This document shows, piece by piece, positions 53,457 through 62,350 of a DNA stretch of 64,000 nucleotides. The notes under the pieces are model-generated. The model worked only from the letters and a program-made list of their open reading frames with translations. It was not told the DNA's origin and did no database searches. Position 1 is the stretch's first letter. Every line of letters starts with the position of its first letter. The position numbers and the translations under genes were made by a program. Source of the stretch: Gammaproteobacteria bacterium (GTDB lineage: Bacteria > Pseudomonadota > Gammaproteobacteria > Pseudomonadales > Azotimanducaceae); contig JAPPDJ010000096.1 in NCBI GenBank assembly GCA_028824555.1, positions 1 to 64,000 of the forward strand. Reading direction: 5' to 3'.

Positions 53457-53635
53457 CGTTGCCCCCCCTTGCGTCGGGCAATCCATGATCCGACGCCTGC
53501 GCCCAACACTCCACAAATTAGCGCGAGCGGGATCGTTCCCGCCATCCCGTCCCCAAATCCCACGATCCCGAAAGACGAGCCAAAGAAGGCACCCGCCACG
53601 CCTCCGACGACACATCCAACGATCTTGTACTTCAT
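53453..53635 (-). CDS. small glycine-zipper membrane protein, 60 residues
   Basis: MKYKIVGCVVGGVAGAFFG begins a double-helix membrane protein with G-x-x-x-G motifs and a basic end (RRKGGQR). GGGAGG lies about 8 bases before the ATG at 53635. Glycine-zipper proteins occur in phage and toxin-like systems, but no function can be given. It is coupled to the following 133-residue protein gene. Confidence 0.6.
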   Translation of the reverse strand: MKYKIVGCVVGGVAGAFFGSSFGIVGFGDGMAGTIPLALICGVLGAGVGSWIARRKGGQR

Positions 53636-54464
53636 TGCGTTTCCCTCCCTGTGTGCCTAATGTGTCCGGAGGCTTGCAGTGCGAGGGAGGGGCAACACAT
53701 GCCGTCGTCTCTTGCGCGGGTCCGCAAACCTTTCAGCGCGGGACTTGAAGGCCAGGAGTTGACGCGCCGCCTTCGCTCTTTCCGGCGGTGCACTCTAGCG
53801 CACATTCCTCGGTGGTTTCCTCCGCAAGAGGCGAACGACCCCAAGGAAGGCGGAAGCGCGTGGAAGGGGAGCACTGCCACAAGGACTCGTCTGGATAGGC
53901 GCGGCCATCCCGAACGAGAAACATCGCACAACCACATCAGCGATTCCTTCCATCCTGACTTGGTCGAAGAGGGGATCGCGTGCGTGCGCGAAGAGCGGTT
54001 CCCGCAGAAGGACATCACCCGCACGCGGGCATGTCTTGTTCACCACAATGACCATCGAAGCTAAAAGCGTGTCAATGTCAGACGAAAAATGCGCACTTTG
54101 TTTTCTCGCGGCCGAGGACCATGCGTCGGCGAGTCGGGGCGCCCGTGGCTTGCCGCGCTGCATTGGAACAGACCTTTCCGTTGGAGGGCGAACTGGGCGT
54201 TCGGAGTTGGCCTAGCAGCGGGCCATTTGCCGTTTCGCAGTCGGGGAGTCCTGCACGCAAGGGGTGTTCGGGGAGGGTTCTTTGGGTGTTTGAGGGTCAG
54301 GTATGTGAGTTCGCATTGTGTCGTGGTGCCGGAGCCGATAGCGCCATTGGCGTCATTCCGTGACCGCGACCGCCGCGTTGATCGGTTTCCGAGGCGCGAT
54401 GGACAGGAGTGCAGGGACCCGGCGAGTGATACGCTCGAAATCAATTTGCGACGAAGAAGGACGG
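53636..54464. other. island region without a supported gene
   Basis: About 830 bases. An open frame at 53651-54064 has unnatural composition and is probably not coding. No RNA gene or repeat is obvious. Confidence 0.4.
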
Positions 54465-55589
54465 ATGGTCGAGAACTTCCTGCCCGCCGACAGACCCGCG
54501 ATCATGGGTGGCGTACTCCGATGTGAGGTCCGCGACAAGGCCGTTCCCGCGACGCCTGAGGAGTGCGTGCGCCAGCGCGTGCTTCGCTGGCTGATGCGGG
54601 ACAGGGGTTGGCCGAAGGAGAGTCTCCGGCTGGAGAAGAGCTACCGCTGGGTTGGCGACGCCAACCGTCACCACGTGCGCCCGGACATCGAACTGCTCGT
54701 CGACGGAAACGTCCTGGTCGTCGTCGAGTGCAAGCGGCCGGACGTGCCGCTAGGCGAGCGCGTCGACCGGCAGGCCATCGACTATGCAGTGAAGTCGGGA
54801 GCTGGCTGGATCTGGACGACGAATGGCGATAGCCACGGGTTCCTGTCGATGTCTCCGGACGGTTGGATCGCTGTCCGCTCGCTGGAGCCGCTTGAAGTCC
54901 TCGCCGATCCCCCGGTGGCCGATCTGGCGTTCCCGGCGGATGCGACCGACGAGAGCGAAGTGGCGCGCTATTGGCGCTCGTTGGGCGATGAGCAATTTCT
55001 CGATGGCGGAGCGGATTACAACAGGCAGCTTTTGCTCGACGCCCACTGCGTACTGTTCGGGCTGTCAAGGGACGGAAAACTGCCGTACTCGCACGGGGGC
55101 GTCCACATCCTGGAGGATCGCGGCTCCGCGTGGCACCAATTCGGCAATCGGAGCGGCAGGAGCTACCACACCCGCTATGCCGATTTCATCGCAGCGACCG
55201 CAGGCTCCGTCGAGGCCGTGTCTCTCGCGGTCAACCGTTGGTATCCCGGGCTCCGGCTCTGCGTCGGCGTGACGAGACGCAATCGCGCGCACCACGCCCT
55301 TCAACTGAATTGCGAGAACTGCGTCCCGAACGAGGCTGGAGCTTCCTGGTCCATCTATCACGATGGCGCCATGTCGCAGGTCGCAAGGACCGACGTCCTC
55401 GAGGCCGTTCGGGAAGCGGGAGCTGGTGCCTGGATCGACCGGTGGGACGACGGCAAGGATTGGGTTTACTTGGGGGAACTGCCCTACGCCGCCACAGCGG
55501 ACTGGACCAACTCATGCGAACTGTTGGCGAACCTGATCCATTACGGGATCATCCGGTCCAATCTCCGGGAAGCAGTCGCCTCGCGGTAG
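54465..55589 (+). CDS. HsdR N-terminal-type nuclease, no helicase
   Basis: A 374-residue protein with the HSDR_N_2-type nuclease: the sequence RPDIELLVDGNVLVVV followed by ECKRPDVPLGERV carries Asp74, Glu88 and Lys90, the PD-(D/E)xK triad, and AIDYAVKSGAGWIWTTNGD follows as in type I R subunits. There is no helicase part, and the C-terminal 200 residues are unfamiliar. It is likely a stand-alone restriction or defence nuclease of the island. ATG 54465 has AAGGACGG upstream; the frame extends to 54360. Its last third is duplicated in decayed form at 58190. Confidence 0.77.
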   Translation: MVENFLPADRPAIMGGVLRCEVRDKAVPATPEECVRQRVLRWLMRDRGWPKESLRLEKSYRWVGDANRHHVRPDIELLVDGNVLVVVECKRPDVPLGERVDRQAIDYAVKSGAGWIWTTNGDSHGFLSMSPDGWIAVRSLEPLEVLADPPVADLAFPADATDESEVARYWRSLGDEQFLDGGADYNRQLLLDAHCVLFGLSRDGKLPYSHGGVHILEDRGSAWHQFGNRSGRSYHTRYADFIAATAGSVEAVSLAVNRWYPGLRLCVGVTRRNRAHHALQLNCENCVPNEAGASWSIYHDGAMSQVARTDVLEAVREAGAGAWIDRWDDGKDWVYLGELPYAATADWTNSCELLANLIHYGIIRSNLREAVASR

Positions 55590-57124
55590 CGGGTTCACCG
55601 TTGAGGACGCGTGTTGCGAGCGAACAGGGTGAAATGCGAGCTGCGGCAGGTCCCGCTCGACGCCAGGATGCCCAAAACAGGACGTGCAGGATGTATCGGG
55701 TCGAGGCCGGTCTCCGAGCCTTTGTCTTGTGATGTGAAACGGGACACGGTCTTCATGGGGTTTGTCGGAGCGGAGGGCAGACGCGGACCTTGGGCGTTGT
55801 TGGTGTCCATGAGCGTGGCGTGCTTCGCCCCGGCACCATGTGTGACACAGAGGAGGCGACTCTCGTGCTCCTTTTGTCATGTGGCATCGTCGGTAAAGGG
55901 CCGATCGCGGCCGTTTGCGCGCACTGCGGCGACTGACGGGTTCGCCGCGTGCGGCGAGAGCCGCCTCAGCGCACGGGCCGGGACGGCTGATCATGGGCGG
56001 CGAGGCGACCACCGCATCGTCGGGCCAACTGGGCCGCTGGCGTGGCGGTTGGGCAGCGTCCTCGCCGCATTAGCTGCCGCCTGTCACTACCGAACGCGTT
56101 GCAGAACATCGTACGGACGATACGATCCATCGCTGGCGGCGCGGCGAAAGGGGTAGTGACAGGCGGCGAAGGCGGCATCGAGGCCAGCGGCGGCCTGAAG
56201 GTCTGCTAAGCACGCGACCAGTGACGCGCTCGTGACGCGGTGCTATGGTGCGCGGCGTTCTCTGCTGCCCAGTGCAGCCTGATCGGCCTGGAGCCGATAT
56301 GGGCGCCGAGAGGCGGACCATGTGCCACGGCGCGGTAATCGCGCCGTTCGGGTGGACGCCCCGCGAAGGCACGACGGGCCACGTCGCATGACGGGGGCTC
56401 GATCGAATGGACACGGCCAAGGCGGCCGCCGCACGGACCCTGTCGGGACCGCGGGCAGCCGGGCGATGGCCCGGCGGACGAGCCGGCCTGGACCGTGGCG
56501 CGACGCGAAGAGGCGGAGGCTCGGGCGGAACACCCCTGCCACGCCGGGCGGCGAACCCGGCACCCGCGGACAGCGCGTCGCGCCGAAACCGGCTTGCGGC
56601 CGCCGCCGGGAACGGCACGCCGCAGCCGCCGCGTCGGGCGGCAAGCGCAAAGTGCGTCAAGGGCAACTCGCAGCCTGTCTGCGGATTCGCGGCGTCTCGG
56701 AATCGAGGCGGCGGATCGCCCATCACAACTTAGCTACCCCACGCCCGCCCCGCATTCGCGGGGCGCGGCGGCATCCGGATGCATCGCCGGCGGCGGCAGT
56801 CGTGGGACGGGCGCCAGTCAATGGACTGGCGGGGTTGAGACGCACATTGCCTTGCAGTGGGAGCCGTGCGTTGACAACGACGAAATCCGTCGCGTTACAG
56901 AAGCTACCATTGAGGCCGGGAAGCGGCAGGTCACGAGATCCCGTATGCTTTCGCGCTACAGGACCTGGGGCCGCGCAAAAGAAGGGACACAGGGAGCGAG
57001 AAGCGGAAACCCATAGTGGAGAAGCCGACGTCCCGATGTCACCTTGGCAATTGCGGAAGCAACGAATCGTCGCGGGAGCCGATCTACCGGAGCCACCTGG
57101 AACAGACGCGAGGTGTTTCGCGCC
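55590..57124. other. GC-rich island region without a supported gene
   Basis: About 1.5 kb. The first 150 bases resemble the segment before tRNA-Ser (58430-58590). A perfect 16-bp inverted repeat lies at 56076-56167. Long open frames near 56070-57130 have arginine- and alanine-rich, repetitive composition on both strands and look like chance frames. Confidence 0.5.
56076..56167. repeat. 16-bp perfect inverted repeat with structured loop
   Basis: GCCGCCTGTCACTACC (56076-56091) pairs with GGTAGTGACAGGCGGC (56152-56167). The 60-base loop has its own ATCGTA/TACGAT pair. It could be a small RNA, a phage-type element or a transposon end pair; it does not match an integron attC core. Confidence 0.6.
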
Positions 57125-57832
57125 GTGAGTAACGACGACCTGCATCTCCAAGTGTTCATCAATCCGCTCGCATTTCTGCCACTGCTGGTCCCTTCACACA
57201 ACACGGCGTCACCTGAGCCCTCCGCGGAGTCGGTGCTCGAGTTCCTCTGCGCGCCTGGCATGGATTCCAGCGTTGCCGCCATCGTTGGCCGTTACCGGGA
57301 AATTAGCGCGACACCCGAGCCGCATTTTGCGCCTGCGGTCGAACGTGTCCTCGACAAGCTCATCTGGCCTCTCCGCTATGCCAAGGGCGCGTACATCCTT
57401 GGCAACTACCTCGGAACCATCACTCACTGCGGCATGGTTGCCGAGATGTTGGCAATCTTGACGTTCGAGATGGCAGAACCGAAATTGAACGGGGAAGGGA
57501 TGACGGATCGCTCGCAAAAGGACCTGTTCGGCAGGTCGTTCGAGAAGCTCGGACAGGAGCGGCGTGTCTCGATCCTGTATGCCTACGGCATGATCGATGA
57601 CGATCTGAAGCGTTCGTTCGATCGGATTCGAACCATCCGGCGGGAGTACCTTCACCAATGGTCGAAAGACATCGGTAAGCTCTCGACTGACGCAGTCGAT
57701 TGCTACGAACACGCGGTAAAGATCGTGGACTTCGTTCTCGGTCAGACAATTCGCGACGGTAAAGTCGTTCTGGAGCCGAAGCTCACTCGCTATCTCCGGG
57801 CTCAGGGAGTGCTTGTCGCAGCAGGGGATTAG
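57125..57832 (+). CDS. HEPN-like unknown protein
   Basis: A 235-residue helical protein. The C-terminal third (SFEKLGQERRVSILYAY, then DDDLKRSFDRIRTIRREYLH, then VDCYEHAVKIVDFVLGQ) resembles the helical bundle of HEPN/DUF4145 proteins, with an R-x4-H pattern at about 172-177. HEPN proteins are often RNases in toxin-antitoxin or abortive-infection systems. The GTG start at 57125 follows GAGG at long spacing; the match to HEPN is by pattern only. It is an orphan in the island. Confidence 0.55.
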   Translation: MSNDDLHLQVFINPLAFLPLLVPSHNTASPEPSAESVLEFLCAPGMDSSVAAIVGRYREISATPEPHFAPAVERVLDKLIWPLRYAKGAYILGNYLGTITHCGMVAEMLAILTFEMAEPKLNGEGMTDRSQKDLFGRSFEKLGQERRVSILYAYGMIDDDLKRSFDRIRTIRREYLHQWSKDIGKLSTDAVDCYEHAVKIVDFVLGQTIRDGKVVLEPKLTRYLRAQGVLVAAGD

Positions 57833-58087
57833 TGCTGCCGCCCGTGTCTAGAGGCTGCGCAGGTACGAGGCATGAATGAGCACGGACAGGTCAGGCGCTC
57901 ATGGCTCGTTGGTGCGACAGGTTTGCGGTCGCCAATTGGCCGGCGCAACGTCTTCAGAAGGCGTGCCGCGCAGTCGGCAAGCCGCGCTGCCTATGTGGCG
58001 CCAAGGCGCCGGTCACCCATCGACCGTTGGCTGGCGTCGGTTGTGTGCGTCAAGTTGTGCAAAAGGGTTTGGTCGGTGGGCGGTTGT

Positions 58088-58189
58088 TCACGCGGCCTCC
58101 CGCAGCTGTTCCTTGCGGAGTTCGGTGAGGAAGTCCATGTTGAGGTAGCGGCTGGCCTCGAGCCAGTCCTCGTGGGTCTCGACGTCGAG
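58088..58189 (-). pseudogene. remnant of an unknown gene
   Basis: Read leftwards, the last 30 codons (VETHEDWLEASRYLNMDF.., TELRKEQLREAA) look like a real protein C-terminus ending at 58088. The upstream part is lost in the HsdR-N duplicate. The family cannot be determined. Confidence 0.4.
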
Positions 58190-58600
58190 GGCGTCTCTCT
58201 CGCGGTCAGCAGTTGGTGTCCGGCTCCGACTCTGCGTCGCTGCGACCAGACGCAATCGTGCGCACCCACGCGCTTCAACTTTGAATGCGGCAAATTGCGT
58301 CGCGAACAAAGCTGTGGGGCATTCCTTCCGCCGCTGAAATGTACCGGACCAGCTCACGCGAGCTGTTGGCGAGCCTCATCCACCACGGGATCACCCGGTT
58401 CAACCTCCGGGATGCAGTCGCCTCGCGATGGTGGGTTCATCGTCGTCGACGCGCGTTGCGAACGAGGGCGCGAAATGCGAGCCGCAGCATGGTCTCGCCC
58501 GTCGCCAAGGGGCCAGAACCGGAGTTCCGAGACGGTTCGGGGCGAATCAGGTCAACTCCGGCCTCCGAGCCTTTCGGTTTTGTGGTATGAAATGGGGTAT
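58190..58600 (+). pseudogene. decayed duplicate of the HsdR-N-type gene 3' part
   Basis: 58190-58314 aligns with 55215-55331 of the HsdR-N-type gene, and 58345-58590 with 55497-55735 including downstream sequence (for example CCTCCGAGCCTTTCGG). About 165 bases between the two blocks are missing and many base changes break the frame. It is a second copy left next to the tRNA. Confidence 0.72.
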
Positions 58601-58633
58601 GGGTTATATAAGATATTGTTTTTGCTTCGATAT

Positions 58634-58647
58634 TGGCGGAGAGGGAG
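58634..58647 (+). repeat. attachment-site-like repeat, right (tRNA-Ser 3' end)
   Basis: TGGCGGAGAGGGAG, the reverse complement of the tRNA-Ser acceptor 3' strand and CCA, identical to 51566-51579. Confidence 0.6.
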
Positions 58648-58723
58648 GGATTCGAACCCTCGATGGGGTTTAGCCCATACTCCCTTAGCAGGGGAGCGCC
58701 TTCAGCCGCTCGGCCACCTCTCC
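58634..58723 (-). tRNA. tRNA-Ser (GCT)
   Basis: On the minus strand GGAGAGG pairs with CCTCTCC, followed by the D-arm (GGCCGAGCGGCTGAAGGC), anticodon loop CTGCTAA giving GCT, a long class-II variable arm (GGAGTATGGGCTAAACCCC) and the T-arm GAGGGTTCGAATCCCTC, ending GCCA. All are canonical. It reads AGC/AGU serine codons. It is the integration target of the island. Confidence 0.96.
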
Positions 58724-58763
58724 GTGGCCCAGCGTCCGTGTTGGGCCGCGCGAATCGTCTGAC

Positions 58764-58840
58764 TGGCGCTCCGAGCAGGATTCGAACCTGCAATCCCCGG
58801 CTTCGTAGGCCGATGCCTTATCCAGTTTGGCCATCGGAGC
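58764..58840 (-). tRNA. tRNA-Arg (ACG)
   Basis: Acceptor GCTCCGA pairs with TCGGAGC, the D-arm reads GGCCAAACTGGATAAGGC, the anticodon arm TCGGC-CTACGAA-GCCGG gives ACG, and the T-arm GCAGGTTCGAATCCTGC is followed by TCGGAGC-GCCA. A standard arginine tRNA for CGN codons. It lies 40 bases upstream of tRNA-Ser on the same strand. Confidence 0.96.
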
Positions 58841-59014
58841 TAGCAGGGGGCGGATTGTAGCGGATAAAGCTGGTGTGGGGGCGACCTGCGTGCGAGACCG
58901 AGGGTTTTGGATCAAGTGTTGCTAGCGTGAAGCAGAGGATCGGCGGTGCTGAGGCCCGACCGATTGGGGCTCCAAGGTGCTATGCTTCGCCGCTTGTCTC
59001 GATCAGGGGGCCGA

Positions 59015-62000
59015 ATGCGTCGACTGGCCGCTCTCTCGCTCTTGCTTTGTGCGCCGCTTGCCGGGGCCGACTACTGGGTTTCCATTGGCAGTTTCGCTCG
59101 CGCCGAGCAGGCCGGAAGGCTGGCTGCGACTGCGACGCAAAAGGTCGGCGTGGAGTTTTCGGCTCGGGCGTTCGAGACGGGGTCGGGCACGACCTATCGG
59201 GTTGTGGCCGGGCCGCATGGGGATGCCGCCGGTGCGGATGGTGATCGGGCGAAGGCTGTCGGCGCGGGATATGCCGATGCATGGGTCGTTCCGCCGCGCG
59301 CCTCGATGGGGGTTGGCCAGGCTGTGGTGGCGGCGCCTGCGGCTCCTGCAGCATCGCCGGCCTCTCCAGCGGTGGCGCCTATTGCGGAAACGAGCGACGC
59401 GGACTTGCCTGCCGTGGACTACGGCATCGAGAGCGATCCCTTGCTCGAAGAGCTTCTGGGCGACGATCTGCTGCTGTCGGACGATGTGCTTTTGGGCGAC
59501 GACTACCTGACGGACTTCTCCGAAGACCAGTCGGTGGAGGAATGGCTGAAGGCCATTGAGGCCGAGGCGGCGCAATCGATCGAGGTGACGGCTCCTGTGC
59601 CGGTTCAGCCGAGGACGGCGCCGGCGACGCCGGACGCGCTGCCGGAGGAGCTCGGGGAACCGCCGCCGGAGGATTACGGCGCGCATCGGCTGCGGCGTGG
59701 CAGCGCGATGGGCGCGCCCTCCGAATCTGCGGCGCCACAACCGCCTGCAACCACCGTGACACCTTCAGCACCCTCGCCTGCCGCAGATCCGGGGGCGCGC
59801 TCGCCAGCGGAACCATCCGTGGGCAGGGGCGCGAGAGGCTTCCCGCCAGAGGAGGAGCCCCTCCCTTCCTACGCGTATCAGGTCGCCGCGACGATGATGG
59901 CCACCACGCAAGGCGCCGGGGAGGTCGCCGCGCTAGGCCCTTTTGACGCGACTGCGCCGCCGAGCAGTGCGGCGCCGCTTCCCGAAGAGGAGCATTTCGT
60001 CCAGGCCGCGGCGCTCTCGCTGCAGGCTACCGGCGATCACATTCCCCTGGCACGCCGCCCCAACGATTCGCGTGTGCGGATTGACGGACGACTCGACGAC
60101 GATGCATGGGATGAGCTTGCGGTGCATGACCGATTCGTTTCGGTCGATCCCGACACCTTGCGTCCGAGTGATTTGCCGACGCGGGTGCGCATCTTCTACA
60201 ACGACCGGGGCCTCTATGTCGGCGCGGACATGGTGCAGGACCCGGAGACATTAGTGCAGGTGCTGTCGTCGCGGGACAAGTATCTGCGACGCGACTACTT
60301 CTCCTTCACGCTCGACACCTCAGGCGAGGGGCGTTACGGCTATTGGTTCCAGGTGAGTCTTGGCGGGAGCGTTTCGGACGGCACGATCCTGCCGGAGCGG
60401 CAGTTCAGTAGAACGTGGGATGGCGCCTGGCATGGCGCTTCGGCGCGCACGGACACGGGCTGGAGTGCCGAGTTCTTCATCCCTTGGTCGCTCGTGAGCA
60501 TGCCGAGGCTCGAAGGCGACCGAGCCATGGGACTGTATGCGTCGCGGATGATCGCCTATCGCGACGAGCGACTCGGCTGGCCGGCGCTGCCGTTCACGCT
60601 GCCGCAGTTCATGTCGGCGTTTCAGAAGCTCGCGCTGTCTGAGGTGAATCCGCGCCAGCAATACAGCGCGACGCCCTATGTCTCAACCACGCAGGACATG
60701 GTGGCGGGGCGCACGGGGCGCAAGGCCGGGCTTGACGTGTATTGGCGGCCCTCTTCCAACTTCCAGCTCACAAGCACGCTGAATCCCGACTTCGGCAACG
60801 TCGAGGCAGACGACGTGATCGTCAACCTCACCCGCTACGAGACGTTCTTCCCGGAGAAGCGCCTGTTCTTCCAGGAAGGGCAGGAAATCTTCACCACCAA
60901 CTCGCGGTTTTTGGCCGACACGGTGATGCTGCACACGCGGCGCATCGGCAGAGCGCCGCTGCGCCCCGACTTGCCTGAGGATGTGGTGGTGGATGCAGCC
61001 GAGTTTCGGCGTCCTTTGGACGTGCTCGGTGCGCTCAAGGCCACCGGGCAGCAGGGCGCGTTTCGCTTTGGTCTTCTTGGCGCGGCGGAGGATGACGGGC
61101 AGTTCCAGGGCCTCGACGCCGATGGCACGGCAGTGACCCTCATCTCGCCGGGACGCGACTACGGCGCGGCACGACTGCTTTATGAGCACGCCAACGGGGG
61201 CTATCAGGCACTTGGCTGGATGTCCACGGCAGTGACGCATCCAAACCGCGAGGCGTACGTTCATGCGGTGGATGGACACTTCGTGAGCCCTGGCGGTACG
61301 TGGACGGCGGACGCGCAGGTGATGCAGTCGGAAATCGTCGGAGGCGAGCGTGGCGCCGGGGGCATCGTCGACATCAACTTCTCGCCGAGCAAGGGTCAAC
61401 GGCACATGCTGTCCGTGGATGTGTTTGACGACAAGGTGGACATTCGCGACATGGGCTATCTGCGTCGCAACGATCTGCGCAAGTTCCGCTACCGCTATCG
61501 ATTTTCGCGCTCCGGTATGGAGCGGCTGCGGGAGGTGCGAACGTATCTCTTTACCACTGGCTCGTGGAACGGCGTCGGGCGCATGGTAGGGGCCTGGCTC
61601 GGGCTCGATCAACGGCTGACCCTGTCGAACCTCTCGCAACTGCGCTTCACGGGCGACTTGATGCCGCGGCAGTACGACGACTGGAGCAGCCCAGGGCGGG
61701 TGTTCCGGGTTGGGGACCAGTGGAACACCGAGGTTCGGTATGAGTCCGACCCATCGCGTCGCATATCGTGGATCGTGCGGCATTTGTGGGGGGAGGAGGA
61801 GCTCGGCGACGCAACGCGTCGCACGCAGGGATTCGTGACGTGGCGGCCGAACGATCGGCTGACGATGAACCTCGGCGTCGGGATGCGCGACCGGGACGCG
61901 TGGCTGTTGCATCGGGGCAGCGGGCGGTTCGTTGCCTACGAAGCGGAGGAACTGGCGCCGAACCTCGACTTCGATTTCTTCCTCACGGCACGGCAGCACT

Positions 62001-62332
62001 TCCGATTGGCGCTGCAGTGGGTGGCCATCAAGGCTAATGGGCAACGGGCGTTCATGGCGCCAGATTCGGCCGGCGACCTAGTACCGCTGGCTGCGCCGGA
62101 CAGAACCAGCGACGATTTTGCCCTCTCGCGCATGAACTTCCAGCTTCGCTATCGCTGGGAACTCGCGCCGCTCTCGGATCTCTTCGTGGTGTACACCACC
62201 AACGCGGGGCTTTCTGGGGGTGGGGACTCGGAGTATTTGCGGCAGGACTACTCCCGGACGTTCGCCAACACTTGGGAAGAGACGCTCGGCGAGCAGTTGG
62301 TGGTGAAGCTCCGCTATCGGTTGGGCTCCTGA
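59015..62332 (+). CDS. SPOR domain - DUF5916 beta-barrel fusion
   Basis: A 1105-residue secreted protein. After the signal peptide (RRLAALSLLLCAPLAGA) comes a SPOR domain (residues about 20-95, YWVSIGSFARAEQAGRLA..), which binds peptidoglycan at the septum in other proteins. A long acidic, Pro/Ala-rich linker follows, then a CBM9-like part (RIDGRLDDDAWDELAVHDRF.., GLYVGADMVQDP) and a long DUF5916 beta-barrel C-terminus with repeated aromatic strands. DUF5916 proteins are outer-membrane and often lie near TonB-type systems. ATG 59015 is chosen for the signal. The SPOR fusion is unusual. Confidence 0.8.
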   Translation: MRRLAALSLLLCAPLAGADYWVSIGSFARAEQAGRLAATATQKVGVEFSARAFETGSGTTYRVVAGPHGDAAGADGDRAKAVGAGYADAWVVPPRASMGVGQAVVAAPAAPAASPASPAVAPIAETSDADLPAVDYGIESDPLLEELLGDDLLLSDDVLLGDDYLTDFSEDQSVEEWLKAIEAEAAQSIEVTAPVPVQPRTAPATPDALPEELGEPPPEDYGAHRLRRGSAMGAPSESAAPQPPATTVTPSAPSPAADPGARSPAEPSVGRGARGFPPEEEPLPSYAYQVAATMMATTQGAGEVAALGPFDATAPPSSAAPLPEEEHFVQAAALSLQATGDHIPLARRPNDSRVRIDGRLDDDAWDELAVHDRFVSVDPDTLRPSDLPTRVRIFYNDRGLYVGADMVQDPETLVQVLSSRDKYLRRDYFSFTLDTSGEGRYGYWFQVSLGGSVSDGTILPERQFSRTWDGAWHGASARTDTGWSAEFFIPWSLVSMPRLEGDRAMGLYASRMIAYRDERLGWPALPFTLPQFMSAFQKLALSEVNPRQQYSATPYVSTTQDMVAGRTGRKAGLDVYWRPSSNFQLTSTLNPDFGNVEADDVIVNLTRYETFFPEKRLFFQEGQEIFTTNSRFLADTVMLHTRRIGRAPLRPDLPEDVVVDAAEFRRPLDVLGALKATGQQGAFRFGLLGAAEDDGQFQGLDADGTAVTLISPGRDYGAARLLYEHANGGYQALGWMSTAVTHPNREAYVHAVDGHFVSPGGTWTADAQVMQSEIVGGERGAGGIVDINFSPSKGQRHMLSVDVFDDKVDIRDMGYLRRNDLRKFRYRYRFSRSGMERLREVRTYLFTTGSWNGVGRMVGAWLGLDQRLTLSNLSQLRFTGDLMPRQYDDWSSPGRVFRVGDQWNTEVRYESDPSRRISWIVRHLWGEEELGDATRRTQGFVTWRPNDRLTMNLGVGMRDRDAWLLHRGSGRFVAYEAEELAPNLDFDFFLTARQHFRLALQWVAIKANGQRAFMAPDSAGDLVPLAAPDRTSDDFALSRMNFQLRYRWELAPLSDLFVVYTTNAGLSGGGDSEYLRQDYSRTFANTWEETLGEQLVVKLRYRLGS

Positions 62333-62350
62333 CCCGCAAGCTAGGTCGGC

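Larger units (their letters stand above)
51566..58647. mobile_element. integrative island at tRNA-Ser
   Basis: TGGCGGAGAGGGAG occurs at 51566-51579 and at 58634-58647, where it is the 3' end of tRNA-Ser read on the minus strand. Immediately inside the left copy is a tyrosine integrase gene. The roughly 7.1 kb between them hold accessory genes and decayed sequence. The left copy is 156 bases before the integrase start. A tRNA 3' end duplicated with an integrase at the far end is the normal sign of site-specific integration. A 14-base match could in principle be chance. Confidence 0.6.

Noticed and set aside
53651-54064. 137-codon open frame in the island
   Set aside because: Unnatural composition (many Cys, Arg, His), no family match and no ribosome site near its start.
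56076-56167. integron attC site
   Set aside because: The inverted repeat lacks the GTTRRRY/RYYYAAC core sites and no integron integrase is present.
56070-57128. long open frames on both strands of the island
   Set aside because: Both strands are open because of high GC; compositions are repetitive and basic with no domain or convincing ribosome site.
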